Made by a program: the position numbers and the translations under genes
NCBI RefSeq assembly: GCF_001420605.1
Contig: NZ_LJIZ01000032.1
Span: 1-64,000, forward strand
DNA from: Bacillus sp. FJAT-25509
GTDB lineage: Bacteria; Bacillota; Bacilli; Bacillales; Bacillaceae_G
Length of the DNA stretch: 64,000 nucleotides
Reading direction: 5' to 3'
The notes under the pieces: model-generated
Seen by the model: only the letters and a program-made list of their open reading frames with translations
Told to the model about the DNA's origin: nothing
The model's database searches: none
Shown here: one piece after another, positions 25,831 through 33,596 of the stretch
Numbering within the stretch: the stretch's first letter is position 1
Layout: the number at the start of each line of letters is the position of its first letter

Positions 25831-25856
25831 GAACGATCATTTAGATCGTTCTTTTT
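25831..25856 (+). terminator. terminator, second of a twin pair
   Basis: GAACGATC-ATTTA-GATCGTTC followed by TTTTT closes the hairpin array on the right, with the same stem as the cdaS terminator. Confidence 0.8.
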
Positions 25857-25962
25857 GTTTTTATAATAATTTTACTTTTTTCAGATTTTATGGATTGAAT
25901 TGTTTTTGAAATCATATTATGATTATACTTAATTATTCCGATACGAAAGGTTGGTTTTTGGT

Positions 25963-26391
25963 ATGTCTAATCCAAAAATAAATACAATTCCATTACCTTT
26001 AGTTCGTACAAATCAATGGACGATCTTTATTTCTGTAATATTAACATGGATCACTGGTCAGTACTGGCTACTACTTATTCCTTTAATCAGTGGACTAAGT
26101 GGATTACTTTTTGATTTCCATCCAATCATAAAATTTGCTAAACGTTTTTTAAAAAAGAAACCATCGAGCTATCCGCAAGAGGATAAAGGTCAACAAAATT
26201 TTAATCAAACAATTGCAGTAACCTGTTTATCTCTAGCATTTATTGGTGCATTAGTTAGTTGGAACGTATTATTTTATGTGTTTTCAATTATGGTCGCATT
26301 AGCTTCGTTTATCGCAATCAACGGATTTTGCATTGGTTGTTATATTCATTTTCAATGGAACCAATATAAATATCGAAAAAGCTTAAGATAA
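25963..26391 (+). CDS. DUF4395-family membrane protein
   Basis: This is a 142-residue protein with two hydrophobic hairpins (WTIFISVILTWITGQYWLLL with LIPLISGLSGLLF, and TIAVTCLSLAFIGALVSWNV with VFSIMVALASFIAI). A C-terminal CxxC-like GFCIGCYIHF follows. This is the DUF4395 pattern, a family often found beside thioredoxin-like or sulfur genes, although none is adjacent here. The ATG at 25963 is used; AAGG stands twelve bases before it and the ribosome binding site is modest. Confidence 0.8.
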   Translation: MSNPKINTIPLPLVRTNQWTIFISVILTWITGQYWLLLIPLISGLSGLLFDFHPIIKFAKRFLKKKPSSYPQEDKGQQNFNQTIAVTCLSLAFIGALVSWNVLFYVFSIMVALASFIAINGFCIGCYIHFQWNQYKYRKSLR

Positions 26392-26401
26392 ATTAAATAA
26401 A

Positions 26402-26440
26402 AATCAGAGTCTTCTCATTAAATGAGAGGACTTTTTTTAT
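26402..26440 (+). terminator. terminator, first of a twin pair
   Basis: AGTCTTCTCAT-TAA-ATGAGAGGACT is followed by seven T residues and ATGATTT. The same block of about 45 bp, with small changes, recurs at 27137 after the toxin remnant. Confidence 0.88.
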
Positions 26441-26587
26441 GATTTCAAAACAATAATCTGATAGAAAAAGAAGTTGAATATAAAAAAATGGAAGGAAACT
26501 CGTAACAAAAAATTCATTGGTTTATTTCAAATATCTAACTGATGTATGATATGATATAATAATAAGTCTTTTATGGTGGTGATTTGG

Positions 26588-26851
26588 ATGGAAAAAGCTC
26601 ATTTCTCAGAAGAACTTATGAGATTTATTTCAAATATGGATCGTGAGAATTCTGTTGTTCAATTTTCTGTTCCAGGCAAAGGACGATTTACACTTGTCCT
26701 TCAAGAAGAAGAACAATCTATTAAAGCAGACGTCGAAGCAAATCCTGAAATAGAAATTATGATTAGAAAAAGTCAGGATGAGTACAAAAAGGGTTTAGGG
26801 GTGTCAACATCTGAGTTTTTAAAATCAATTTCCTCTAAAGACTTCATCTAA
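26588..26851 (+). CDS. putative antitoxin of a type II toxin-antitoxin pair
   Basis: This 87-residue protein starts at the ATG after GGTGGTGATTTGG. It has a short N-terminal region (MEKAHFSEELMRFISNMDRE), a beta-rich part (VVQFSVPGKGRFTLVL) and an acidic/helical tail ending RKSQDEYKKGLGVSTSEFLK. That tail is the kind of segment antitoxins use to wrap their toxin. The assignment rests mainly on the RelE/ParE-like sequence directly downstream. The gene lies between twin terminators. Confidence 0.5.
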   Translation: MEKAHFSEELMRFISNMDRENSVVQFSVPGKGRFTLVLQEEEQSIKADVEANPEIEIMIRKSQDEYKKGLGVSTSEFLKSISSKDFI

Positions 26852-26863
26852 CGATTTTTAGAA

Positions 26864-27132
26864 ATGTTATATGGCCGCTTAATGTACGAAATAAACTTAC
26901 CCAATTTAGAAGTATAAGATTCACTCCAGAAGAAACATTTGATTTTATTTCACAAATAGTCTTGGAAACAGAAGATTTATTAAAAAATGAAGTCATTGGA
27001 AAAACATATACTGAAGAACATGGAAATTATAAAGGAATATCAAGAGTCGTAATAAAAAAATTTCGAATTTATTTTGAAATGGTCAATAACGATATAGTTA
27101 TTGTAGCAATCGTATTTCCAGGTGAAAAATAA
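26864..27132 (+). pseudogene. frameshifted RelE/ParE-like toxin gene
   Basis: Frame one starts at ATG 26864 (or 26882, MYEINLPNLEV) and hits TAA at 26915-26917. The downstream frame, shifted by one, continues without any start codon as FTPEETFDFISQIVLETEDL through HGNYKGISRVVIKKFRIYFE to VIVAIVFPGEK and stops at 27130-27132. Joined by one missing base near 26912-26920, the two parts give a protein of about 84-90 residues with the compact build and final IYFEMVNNDIVIVAIVFPGE strand of RelE/ParE toxins. It follows the antitoxin-like gene by 12 bases. A sequencing error would look the same. Confidence 0.6.
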
Positions 27133-27136
27133 TAAT

Positions 27137-27175
27137 AATCAGAGCCTTCTCATAAATGAGAGGGCTTTTTTTATG
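27137..27175 (+). terminator. terminator, second of a twin pair
   Basis: AGCCTTCTCAT-A-AATGAGAGGGCT is followed by seven T residues and ATGATTTG. It is the near copy of the terminator at 26402. Confidence 0.88.
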
Positions 27176-27318
27176 ATTTGAATACATAATTCGGTATACT
27201 AGAAATAGTATTTGAAAATGTGACGTTCTCCAAGGTTTTTAAAGCAAATTAGAAATTGAGGATTTACTATAAAATTAAACGAAATAGATGGATTATTGCT
27301 TCAGGAAGGAGATTTAAA

Positions 27319-27774
27319 ATGATTCAATGGAAAGAAGACATTGTTATAAATGAAAATATCGAAAAAGTATGGAGTCTATTTTTAGATAAAAACATTAAGA
27401 AAATAATGCCAAAAGTTGAAGAACATAATTTAATCGATAAAAATGAAAACGAAGTAGGTGCAAAGCATCAGCAAAGTTATAGAGAAGGAAAACGTGTAGA
27501 ATCTTATATTGTTGAAACTTTGGCTTACGAGGATACTGAATCATATAAAAAAAAGCAAATCCATTTTGTTTTAGCAAATGCGTTTGTAACGAATCTGACA
27601 TTTACATTAGAAAAAATCGACGATATACATACAAAATTTATTTATGAAGGCACGAATGCCGGAGTAAATTTTATCGGACGAGCTATGTTAAAGCTAGCTA
27701 ATCCAAAGGGGAATAATTTAAAGGCAGTACATGATTTTTTACAAAGAGTCGAACAAGAAGCTTTAAAGGCGTAG
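27319..27774 (+). CDS. SRPBCC (START-like) family protein
   Basis: This 151-residue protein starts at the ATG after AAGGAGATTTAAA. It has the polyketide-cyclase/START-like pattern: an N-terminal strand WKEDIVINENIEKVWSLFLD, central antiparallel strands (TNLTFTLEKIDDIHTKFIYE) and a long C-terminal helix (NNLKAVHDFLQRVEQEALKA). Such proteins bind hydrophobic ligands in a deep pocket. No ligand can be named. It is convergent with the LLM oxidoreductase gene across a shared terminator. Confidence 0.82.
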   Translation: MIQWKEDIVINENIEKVWSLFLDKNIKKIMPKVEEHNLIDKNENEVGAKHQQSYREGKRVESYIVETLAYEDTESYKKKQIHFVLANAFVTNLTFTLEKIDDIHTKFIYEGTNAGVNFIGRAMLKLANPKGNNLKAVHDFLQRVEQEALKA

Positions 27775-27800
27775 GATTAATAGGAATTTATAAAACAACA

Positions 27801-27836
27801 AAAAGGAGAGCATTCCATACTCTCCTTTTTTATTAT
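27801..27836. terminator. terminator between convergent genes
   Basis: AAAAGGAGAG pairs with CTCTCCTTTT, with T residues on the plus strand and A/T-rich sequence on both sides. Confidence 0.8.
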
Positions 27837-28870
27837 TTATTTGATACTTTACTTAATAATTCATATGAATATAAACGCGCTGCATGATCGAAAACAGAAC
27901 CATTTACCATGATTTCATCAGCTTTTGTTATATTTAAAACTGTTTGTAGCTTTTCAGTAACGGTTTCGATTGTACCAATAGCAGATAGTTTCATTTGATT
28001 TTCAAGTGTTTCTTTTTCATATGGACTCCAAATTTCATCCATATCGTCAACTGGTGGTTTTAAAAGAGAAGGTTTACCACCTCGAATTAAGTTTAAAAAT
28101 GATTGTTGTTGTGTGGTGAAAAGTCTTTTTGCTTCTTGATTTGTGTCAGCAACGACAACATTTAAGCCAATCATTGCATATGGTTCATCTAAACTTTTAG
28201 ATGGTTTAAAGTTATTGTGATACAACTGCATTGCTTGAACTGTATAATCTGGTGCGAAGTGTGCTGCAAATGCAAATGGTAAACCTAATTCAGCAGCTAA
28301 CTGAGCACTAAAGCCACTTGATCCTAATAGCCAAATTGGTATATTTAAACCTTCGCCAGGCACAGCTTGAACCGTTAAACTGCCTAATCCACCTGGCGGA
28401 TTAAAGTAATTACGTAATTCCTCTAATTGAGCAGGGAAGTCTTCATGGCTGCGTAAATCTCTACGTAACGCTCTCGTTGCTGACATATCACTACCAGGAG
28501 CACGACCTAATCCAAGATCAACACGACCTGGATGTAGTGATTCTAATGTACCAAATTGTTCTGCTATGACTAATGGAGCATGATTTGGTAACATGATTCC
28601 TCCAGAACCAACTCGAATCGTTGATGTTCCACTTGCAATATGTCCAATTACAACTGAAGTTGCTGAACTTGCAACTGCAGGCATATTATGATGCTCGGCA
28701 AACCAGTAACGGTGATATCCCCATTTTTCAGCATGCTGTGCTAAATCAAGACTATTTTTAAAAGCATCAGCAGGAGTGCTTCCTTCAACAACCGGTGCTA
28801 AGTCTAATACAGATAAAGGTATTTCACTTAAATTCTTAGCAACTTTATCTTGGAAACGATTATTCATCAT
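27833..28870 (-). CDS. LLM-class flavin-dependent oxidoreductase
   Basis: This 345-residue luciferase-like monooxygenase has the family's hallmark segments [10 protein letters not shown] at the N-terminus, [55 protein letters not shown] and [23 protein letters not shown] reduced by another enzyme is the expected cofactor; the substrate is unknown. AGGAGGAAAATTTT precedes the first of two adjacent ATG codons. It is monocistronic. Confidence 0.92.
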   Translation of the reverse strand: MMNNRFQDKVAKNLSEIPLSVLDLAPVVEGSTPADAFKNSLDLAQHAEKWGYHRYWFAEHHNMPAVASSATSVVIGHIASGTSTIRVGSGGIMLPNHAPLVIAEQFGTLESLHPGRVDLGLGRAPGSDMSATRALRRDLRSHEDFPAQLEELRNYFNPPGGLGSLTVQAVPGEGLNIPIWLLGSSGFSAQLAAELGLPFAFAAHFAPDYTVQAMQLYHNNFKPSKSLDEPYAMIGLNVVVADTNQEAKRLFTTQQQSFLNLIRGGKPSLLKPPVDDMDEIWSPYEKETLENQMKLSAIGTIETVTEKLQTVLNITKADEIMVNGSVFDHAARLYSYELLSKVSNK

Positions 28871-29084
28871 AAAATTTTCCTCCTAAAAAAACATTTTTCA
28901 ATATATGGAAATAACGAGACGTTCTCATTTGATAAACTGTGTTTTAATTATATACAGTATGCTAAGATTATAGAAAATCTTTAGCCATAATACAAGTTTT
29001 TGAACTTGGAAATATTTATTCAGGGAAACTTCATTTGGTAACAAGAAGCACTTTTGGTAAAAAGAAAAAAATTTGTAAATAAAT

Positions 29085-29113
29085 GTATAGAATAAATTTT
29101 AAGAATCATACTA
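29085..29113 (+). promoter_or_regulatory. sigma-G promoter of the SASP gene
   Basis: GTATA (29085-29089) and CATACTA (29107-29113), 17 bases apart, match the forespore sigma-G consensus closely. It lies about 55 bases before the start of the spore protein gene. Confidence 0.75.
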
Positions 29114-29167
29114 TCTTTAATCTGATAAACAACATCAGAGCATCCAAAAGACAAAGGAGTCGACAAC

Positions 29168-29371
29168 ATGGCAAACAGAAGATCTTCAAATCAATATGCT
29201 TCACCAAATGCAAATTCAGCAATTGAGCAAATGAAGTTCGAAATAGCTTCTGAATTTGGAGTGCACTTAGGACCAGACACAACTTCACGCGCTAACGGTT
29301 CAGTTGGTGGAGAAATTACGAAGCGTCTAGTTCAAATGGCAGAACAAAGCCTAGGCGGATATGCTCGTTAA
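29168..29371 (+). CDS. small acid-soluble spore protein, alpha/beta type
   Basis: This 67-residue protein coats and protects spore DNA and supplies amino acids on germination. It has the family's two conserved blocks: the germination-protease site region [15 protein letters not shown] (24-37) and [20 protein letters not shown] (43-62). AAAGGAGTCGACAAC precedes the ATG, a sigma-G promoter stands upstream and a terminator follows. It directly shows that the organism makes endospores. Confidence 0.96.
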   Translation: MANRRSSNQYASPNANSAIEQMKFEIASEFGVHLGPDTTSRANGSVGGEITKRLVQMAEQSLGGYAR

Positions 29372-29381
29372 ATAAAAAATG

Positions 29382-29414
29382 AGGATGGAAAGCAAACTTT
29401 CTATCCTTTTTTTA
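29382..29414 (+). terminator. rho-independent terminator
   Basis: AGGATGGAAAG pairs with CTTTCTATCCT across a four-base loop and is followed by T residues. It ends the SASP gene. Confidence 0.85.
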
Positions 29415-29543
29415 TTGTCTAAAAACAACTAGATCCATCCAGTAAATCGTTATCTACTTACATTTAAAAAAGTCTAAAAACTACTATATACTTGCAAGGG
29501 ATACAAAAACGGGGGATAATAATATCACTGGATGGTGATAAAA

Positions 29544-29993
29544 ATGTCAAGTTGTAAAAATTCCGTTACACCTAAGTGGTTCGGATTTGCTATTCAGGCA
29601 TTAGTTTTACTAGCAACAACAGAAGGGGTTACACCAAGTAAAGCAATCGCAAAACATATTAGATCAGGTGTTTCATTTATGAGAAGAATTATGGCTCCCC
29701 TCGTAAAGGAAAAAATAGTAGAAGCAAGAGAAGGACGAGATGGTGGCTATTTATTAGCTAAGTCACCTGAGGAAATTACCTTAAAACAAGTCTACATTGC
29801 CCTACAAATGACAGAACCTCTATCAACCGCACTAATTGAATCCACATCTGACTGTACTAGTGGACGTGTAATGAACAATGTATTTTCAGACTTTGCAATT
29901 GAAGCAGAAGAACACTTACTTGGCTTTTTATGTAACTATACTTTGGCTGATTTTGTAAGACGTGCCAGTCATAAAACAATCGAATCACTTTGA
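29544..29993 (+). CDS. Rrf2-family transcriptional regulator
   Basis: This 149-residue protein has an N-terminal winged helix (ALVLLATTEGVTPSKAIAKH, RSGVSFMRRIMAPLVKEKIV) and the family signature AREGRDGGYLLAKSPEEITL. Rrf2 proteins such as NsrR, IscR and CymR sense NO, Fe-S status or cysteine metabolism. The classic three-Cys cluster motif is not present; only two widely spaced Cys (SDCTSG and GFLCNY) follow, so iron-sulfur binding is doubtful. The ATG at 29544 has GGTGAT in range. Confidence 0.88.
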   Translation: MSSCKNSVTPKWFGFAIQALVLLATTEGVTPSKAIAKHIRSGVSFMRRIMAPLVKEKIVEAREGRDGGYLLAKSPEEITLKQVYIALQMTEPLSTALIESTSDCTSGRVMNNVFSDFAIEAEEHLLGFLCNYTLADFVRRASHKTIESL

Positions 29994-30026
29994 AAATATC
30001 GTACATTTGGATGTACGATATTTTTA
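29993..30026 (+). terminator. rho-independent terminator
   Basis: AAAATATCGTACAT pairs with ATGTACGATATTTT across TTGG and is followed by T residues. It ends the Rrf2 gene. Confidence 0.85.
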
Positions 30027-30062
30027 TATTGTTTGGGATAGTGTGTCTGTTAGGAGGCGAGT

Positions 30063-30300
30063 ACAATAAAATTTAGAATCGCAATTAAATTTAGAGAATG
30101 CTAATTAAAATAGTGTAATCGCAAATAAATTTCAGGAATCACAATTAAAATTGTAGAATCGCAATTAAATTTGGAGAATGGCAATTAAAATAGTGCCATC
30201 GCAAATAAATTTCGATAATCGTAATGAAATTAGTCATTTCGCAATGAAATTTTGAGAATCACAAATAAAAATAGCGAAATCGCAAATAAACCATACGAAG
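30063..30300 (+). repeat. 20-bp repeat array B (about eleven units)
   Basis: Units begin at 30081, 30101, 30121, 30141, 30161, 30181, 30201, 30221, 30241 and 30261, with a last one at 30282 and a partial one before 30081. The spacing is exactly 20 bases until a single 21. The consensus is GCAATTAAATT, a variable part, then GAATC. Variants GCAAATAAA and GCAATGAAA occur. A 20-bp period cannot be a reading frame repeat. Confidence 0.95.
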
Positions 30301-30436
30301 TGTATAGTTTACAGGGGAAAATATCAAATTTTTATTTCGAGAGAAGTGATTTCTCTCAGATCATGATCGATTGGACTTTTTTTAATGATATAAATTAAAA
30401 ATTGCTTCTTTTCTTATGAAATGTGAGGTGTTTTAA

Positions 30437-30763
30437 TTGGAGCAAAATGATTATTATCAAAATTTATTAAAAAGGCTTTGTAAAGCTAATAATATCTCTC
30501 CCCGAAAACCTATATTTGAAAGTATTGATGGTTTCGTAATGATCCATGTAAAAAATCATTTGAAAGAAGGAGTAGATTTAGAAAGCTTTAAAATATTAAA
30601 TCTTATTTATCAAACAGTTGTACCTTTAGGCATAAAGTTCAATCAACAATTATTTTTATATCCAAATGGGGATCGATTAGATAGAGTTACGATCTCTTTT
30701 AGCAGAAATGATTATATGGTTTTAAACAAGAAACTGGAAACAGGAGATATAAATAATGAGTAA
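30437..30763 (+). CDS. hypothetical protein
   Basis: This 108-residue protein starts at TTG, seven bases after GAGGTG. It is soluble and mixed alpha/beta (MEQNDYYQNLLKRLCKANNI, FVMIHVKNHLKEGVDLESFK, LGIKFNQQLFLYPNGDRLDR). No family is recognised. It lies alone downstream of repeat array B and ends before a 500-base non-coding stretch. Confidence 0.6.
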   Translation: MEQNDYYQNLLKRLCKANNISPRKPIFESIDGFVMIHVKNHLKEGVDLESFKILNLIYQTVVPLGIKFNQQLFLYPNGDRLDRVTISFSRNDYMVLNKKLETGDINNE

Positions 30764-31261
30764 AAATAGTTTTAATTAATTATTTTTACAAAGCAACAGT
30801 AAAGTGATTTTACGAATTCTTTTAAATATATATATGGGATACTATAAAAGTAACAAAAAAAATTTAGAAAATTTTGAGGAAAAGTGAAAAATGTATGAAT
30901 TTTATTAGATTTCAATAAATCATCTGTCAATGGCATGCGGACGAGGTGATAAATTCCTCCACGCTTTCTTCCATTAAAAATCTAGTCCCTTACGAGTTTC
31001 AGCTAGCCCTCAAATTTTAACCTTGAGAGTAAGGATAATCAAAAATCAAAAAATGTCCTTGAAATGAGAACAGTTATGACATATACTGTACTTAAATCAA
31101 CACACTTACAAAAAGTAACCAACTAATTTTTACCGCACTATTTTTTTAAGTATTACTGTTTCTAAACTAAGAACAGTAAGGATTCAGTAAAAAACTCTAA
31201 AATTAACTGTACTTAATATAAGTTCAGTAAAAAACAAACAACAAAAGGGAGAGATTTTTAA
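30764..31261. other. long regulatory leader before catDE
   Basis: No gene is visible on either strand. The left part is AT-rich. A locally GC-richer block near 30930-31040 has no frame or ribosome binding site. From 31070 onward repeated ACTGT/ACAGT dyads suggest several operator sites. Confidence 0.5.
31072..31228 (+). promoter_or_regulatory. candidate CatR/YodB-type operators upstream of catD
   Basis: Three related dyads are seen: ACAGT...ACTGT near 31072-31091, followed by ACTTA; ACTGTTTCT-n5-AAGAACAGT near 31155; and ACTGTACTTA-ATA-TAAGTTCAGT (31206-31228, one mismatch per arm). B. subtilis catDE is controlled by DUF24/HxlR-type repressors that bind inverted repeats; the link here is inference. 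Confidence 0.5.
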
Positions 31262-31621
31262 ATGAAATGGTTTACTCGAATTATTCAAGGGATTTTAATT
31301 ATTGCATTTCTACTGTCTGGATTTGTGAAATTAAGTGGAAATGCTCAGATGTTACATGATTTTATAGAGGTTTATGGTTATTCAAAAGGTATGATGTATA
31401 CGATTGGTTCATTTGAGGTGTTAGGTGCAATTGGTTTATTAGTTGGTTATTGGAAGTTGATATTGGGTAAGCTTGCTTCAGTCGGATTGGCGATTATTAT
31501 GGTAGGTGCTGTATTTACTCATTTACATGCGGGTCAAGGCATGAGTGTTGCAATGGCTCCGTTCATTCTGTTAGTGTTAACATTAATTGTACTATTTTCT
31601 AGAGGAGGTAAATTAAAATGA
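31262..31621 (+). CDS. catD: DoxX-family membrane protein, CatD-like
   Basis: This 119-residue protein has four membrane segments (IIQGILIIAFLLSGFVKLSG, GMMYTIGSFEVLGAIGLLVG, LASVGLAIIMVGAVFTHLHA, APFILLVLTLIVLFS), which is the DoxX layout. In B. subtilis CatD is encoded with the catechol dioxygenase CatE and helps resist catechols and quinones. The same pair is found here: the stop overlaps the start of catE by four bases. GGGAGAG precedes the ATG. Confidence 0.82.
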   Translation: MKWFTRIIQGILIIAFLLSGFVKLSGNAQMLHDFIEVYGYSKGMMYTIGSFEVLGAIGLLVGYWKLILGKLASVGLAIIMVGAVFTHLHAGQGMSVAMAPFILLVLTLIVLFSRGGKLK

Positions 31622-32481
31622 ATTTTCATCAAAAGCCAAAAGTTTATGCTCCAACTGTTGAATTAAAAGTTGCAAATTTAGAGCGTTCATTAACGTTTTA
31701 TCAAGAGGTTATTGGTTTAAAAGTTTTGGAACATTCCACTACAAATGCTAGTTTAACAGAGGATGGGGTAAATGTATTAATTAAATTAGTGCAACCAGAC
31801 AATGTTACACCTAGAAATGAGCAAAATACAGGATTATATCATTTTGCGTTATTAGTACCTACTCGAAAAGATTTAGGTATCGTGCTTAAGCATCTGATTG
31901 AAACTAGAAATCCACTTCAAGGTGGTTCGGATCATTTAGTCAGTGAAGCGATCTATTTAGCGGACCCGGATATGAATGGTATTGAAATTTATGTAGATCG
32001 TCCATCGGAGAATTGGCAATGGCATAATGAGTATGTCGTTATGGATAGTAAACGATTAGACGTAGAGGGACTTTTAGCACTTGCTGAGGATGAAGCTTTT
32101 ACTGGTCTACCATCAGGAACAATTATGGGTCATATCCATTTGCAAGTTTCTGATTTAAATAGCACAGAGAAGTTTTATTGTGAAGGGCTCGGATTTGATG
32201 TTGTAACGAAATATGGAAGCCAGGCATTATTTATTTCAACTGGACGTTATCATCATCACATCGGTTTAAATACTTGGCATAGTGCAGGAGGAGTTGAACC
32301 TTCTGATAGCAGTGCAGGATTAAAGAATTTTACATTGTTATATCCAAGTGAAGAAGAAAAATCGGTGGTAGTAAATCGTTTAAAGAATATGGGAGCTTTT
32401 GTTTTTGAAGAAAATGGCTTTACATTTACGAAGGACCCTTCAGGCATAACAATCCAACTATTAGTTGGTAATGAAAAATAG
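31618..32481 (+). CDS. catE: catechol-2,3-dioxygenase, CatE-like
   Basis: This 287-residue ring-cleaving extradiol dioxygenase has two vicinal-oxygen-chelate modules (1-130 and 168-285). Probable Fe(II) ligands come from the second module: a His in GHIHLQVSDL, a His in YHHHIGLNTW and a Glu or equivalent in the last strand (GITIQLLVG). The length matches B. subtilis CatE (YfiE). It is translated with catD from an ATGA overlap, and the pair should detoxify catechol. A copy of the dispersed intergenic element follows the stop. Confidence 0.86.
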   Translation: MNFHQKPKVYAPTVELKVANLERSLTFYQEVIGLKVLEHSTTNASLTEDGVNVLIKLVQPDNVTPRNEQNTGLYHFALLVPTRKDLGIVLKHLIETRNPLQGGSDHLVSEAIYLADPDMNGIEIYVDRPSENWQWHNEYVVMDSKRLDVEGLLALAEDEAFTGLPSGTIMGHIHLQVSDLNSTEKFYCEGLGFDVVTKYGSQALFISTGRYHHHIGLNTWHSAGGVEPSDSSAGLKNFTLLYPSEEEKSVVVNRLKNMGAFVFEENGFTFTKDPSGITIQLLVGNEK

Positions 32482-32500
32482 AAATACAAAAAATATGAGT

Positions 32501-32610
32501 ATCAGACTGATTGCAAACGCTTGTCTTTAAGGGGCGCGAAGTCTGGTGAGGAGCGGAGTTACCCTAGACGGTAATGAGCACCGCAGAAAGCGAGCGTTTG
32601 TCAACAGTCT
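32501..32610 (+). repeat. dispersed intergenic element, copy 2
   Basis: The element starts ATCAGACTGATTGCAAACGC and ends GCGAGCGTTTGTC-AACAGTCT. It contains GCGCGAAG, GAGGAGCGGAGTTA and ACGGTAATGAGCA. It is close to copy 3 at 60377. The terminal CAGACTG/CAGTCT bases are inverted. It is more GC-rich than its surroundings and lies between the catE stop and its terminator. Confidence 0.85.
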
Positions 32611-32655
32611 AAAGAGACATTTTCAACTACTATGTTGTGAATGTCTCTTTTTTTC
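32611..32655 (+). terminator. rho-independent terminator
   Basis: AGAGACATT..CAAC pairs with GTTG..AATGTCTCT and is followed by seven T residues. It ends the catDE transcript after the repeat element. Confidence 0.82.
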
Positions 32656-32768
32656 GTTTCTATTTTTTAGTTGCATTCTATCATATTTTTTCAATAAAAA
32701 TAATATATTTGAACAACATGTACATTTACTAACTATGGGAGACGGGAAGAAAAAGGGAGAGTGAAAAA

Positions 32769-33596
32769 GTGTTACATATTGTGGTTTGTATAAAACAAGT
32801 GCCAGATACGAAGATCATTAAGATGAATCCTAAAACGAATACGATGGACCGTGCAAGCGCTCCAGCAATATTAAATCCGTATGATGCTCATGCGGTAGAG
32901 GAAGCTGTTCGAATTAAGAATAAATATGGTGGAACAGTTTCGGTTATTACCATGGGGCCACCACCTGCTGTAAAAGCTATAAGAAAATGTATTGAAATTG
33001 GTGCAGATGAAGGGTATATGATTTCAGACCGTGCATTCGCTGGGGCAGATACGTTAGCGACAAGCTATGCTTTGACGAAAGCGATTGAGAAAATAGGACA
33101 AATTCAAGCGATTGATTTAATCATTTGTGGAAAGATGACAATTGACGGTGATACTGGACAAGTTGGACCAGGTATAGCACGTCGTTTAGATATACCACCG
33201 TTAACATCTGTTAAGAAGGTCCAAGAAATTAATAAAGGTGATGGATATGCAATTGTTCATCGAAAAATAGAAGATGGCCATGAAGTGATTAAAACGAGTT
33301 TACCTTGTCTATTTGCAGTTGAGAAGGAAATAAATGAAGTTCCTTATTCATCACTTACAAATATGATAAAAGCTGCAAGGTATAACCCGACAATATGGGC
33401 CGTGAAGGATTTAGAAGATATCGATATTAAACAACTAGGTTTAAAAGGTTCACCAACAATTGTATCGAAAGTATGGGCTCCACCAAAGGCTAAAGGTGGT
33501 ACGGTATTTGAAGGAACTTCATTAGAAAAAGTAAATGAACTAATGAAGATTTTAAATGAGAAGAAAGAGTTATTTGAAGTGAAGGGAGGGGTATAA
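32769..33596 (+). CDS. fixA: electron transfer flavoprotein beta subunit, FixA
   Basis: This 275-residue protein is the first gene of fixABCX. It has the ETF-beta fold signatures VVCIKQVPDTKIIKMN at the start, NPYDAHAVEEAVRIK, DLIICGKMTIDGDTGQVGPG and RRLDIPPLTSV. The TIDGDTGQVGP nucleotide-binding loop is that of the FixA branch. It should accept electrons from NADH with FixB. The start is GTG at 32769 with GGGAGAG seven bases upstream. Its stop abuts the fixB start. Confidence 0.92.
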   Translation: MLHIVVCIKQVPDTKIIKMNPKTNTMDRASAPAILNPYDAHAVEEAVRIKNKYGGTVSVITMGPPPAVKAIRKCIEIGADEGYMISDRAFAGADTLATSYALTKAIEKIGQIQAIDLIICGKMTIDGDTGQVGPGIARRLDIPPLTSVKKVQEINKGDGYAIVHRKIEDGHEVIKTSLPCLFAVEKEINEVPYSSLTNMIKAARYNPTIWAVKDLEDIDIKQLGLKGSPTIVSKVWAPPKAKGGTVFEGTSLEKVNELMKILNEKKELFEVKGGV

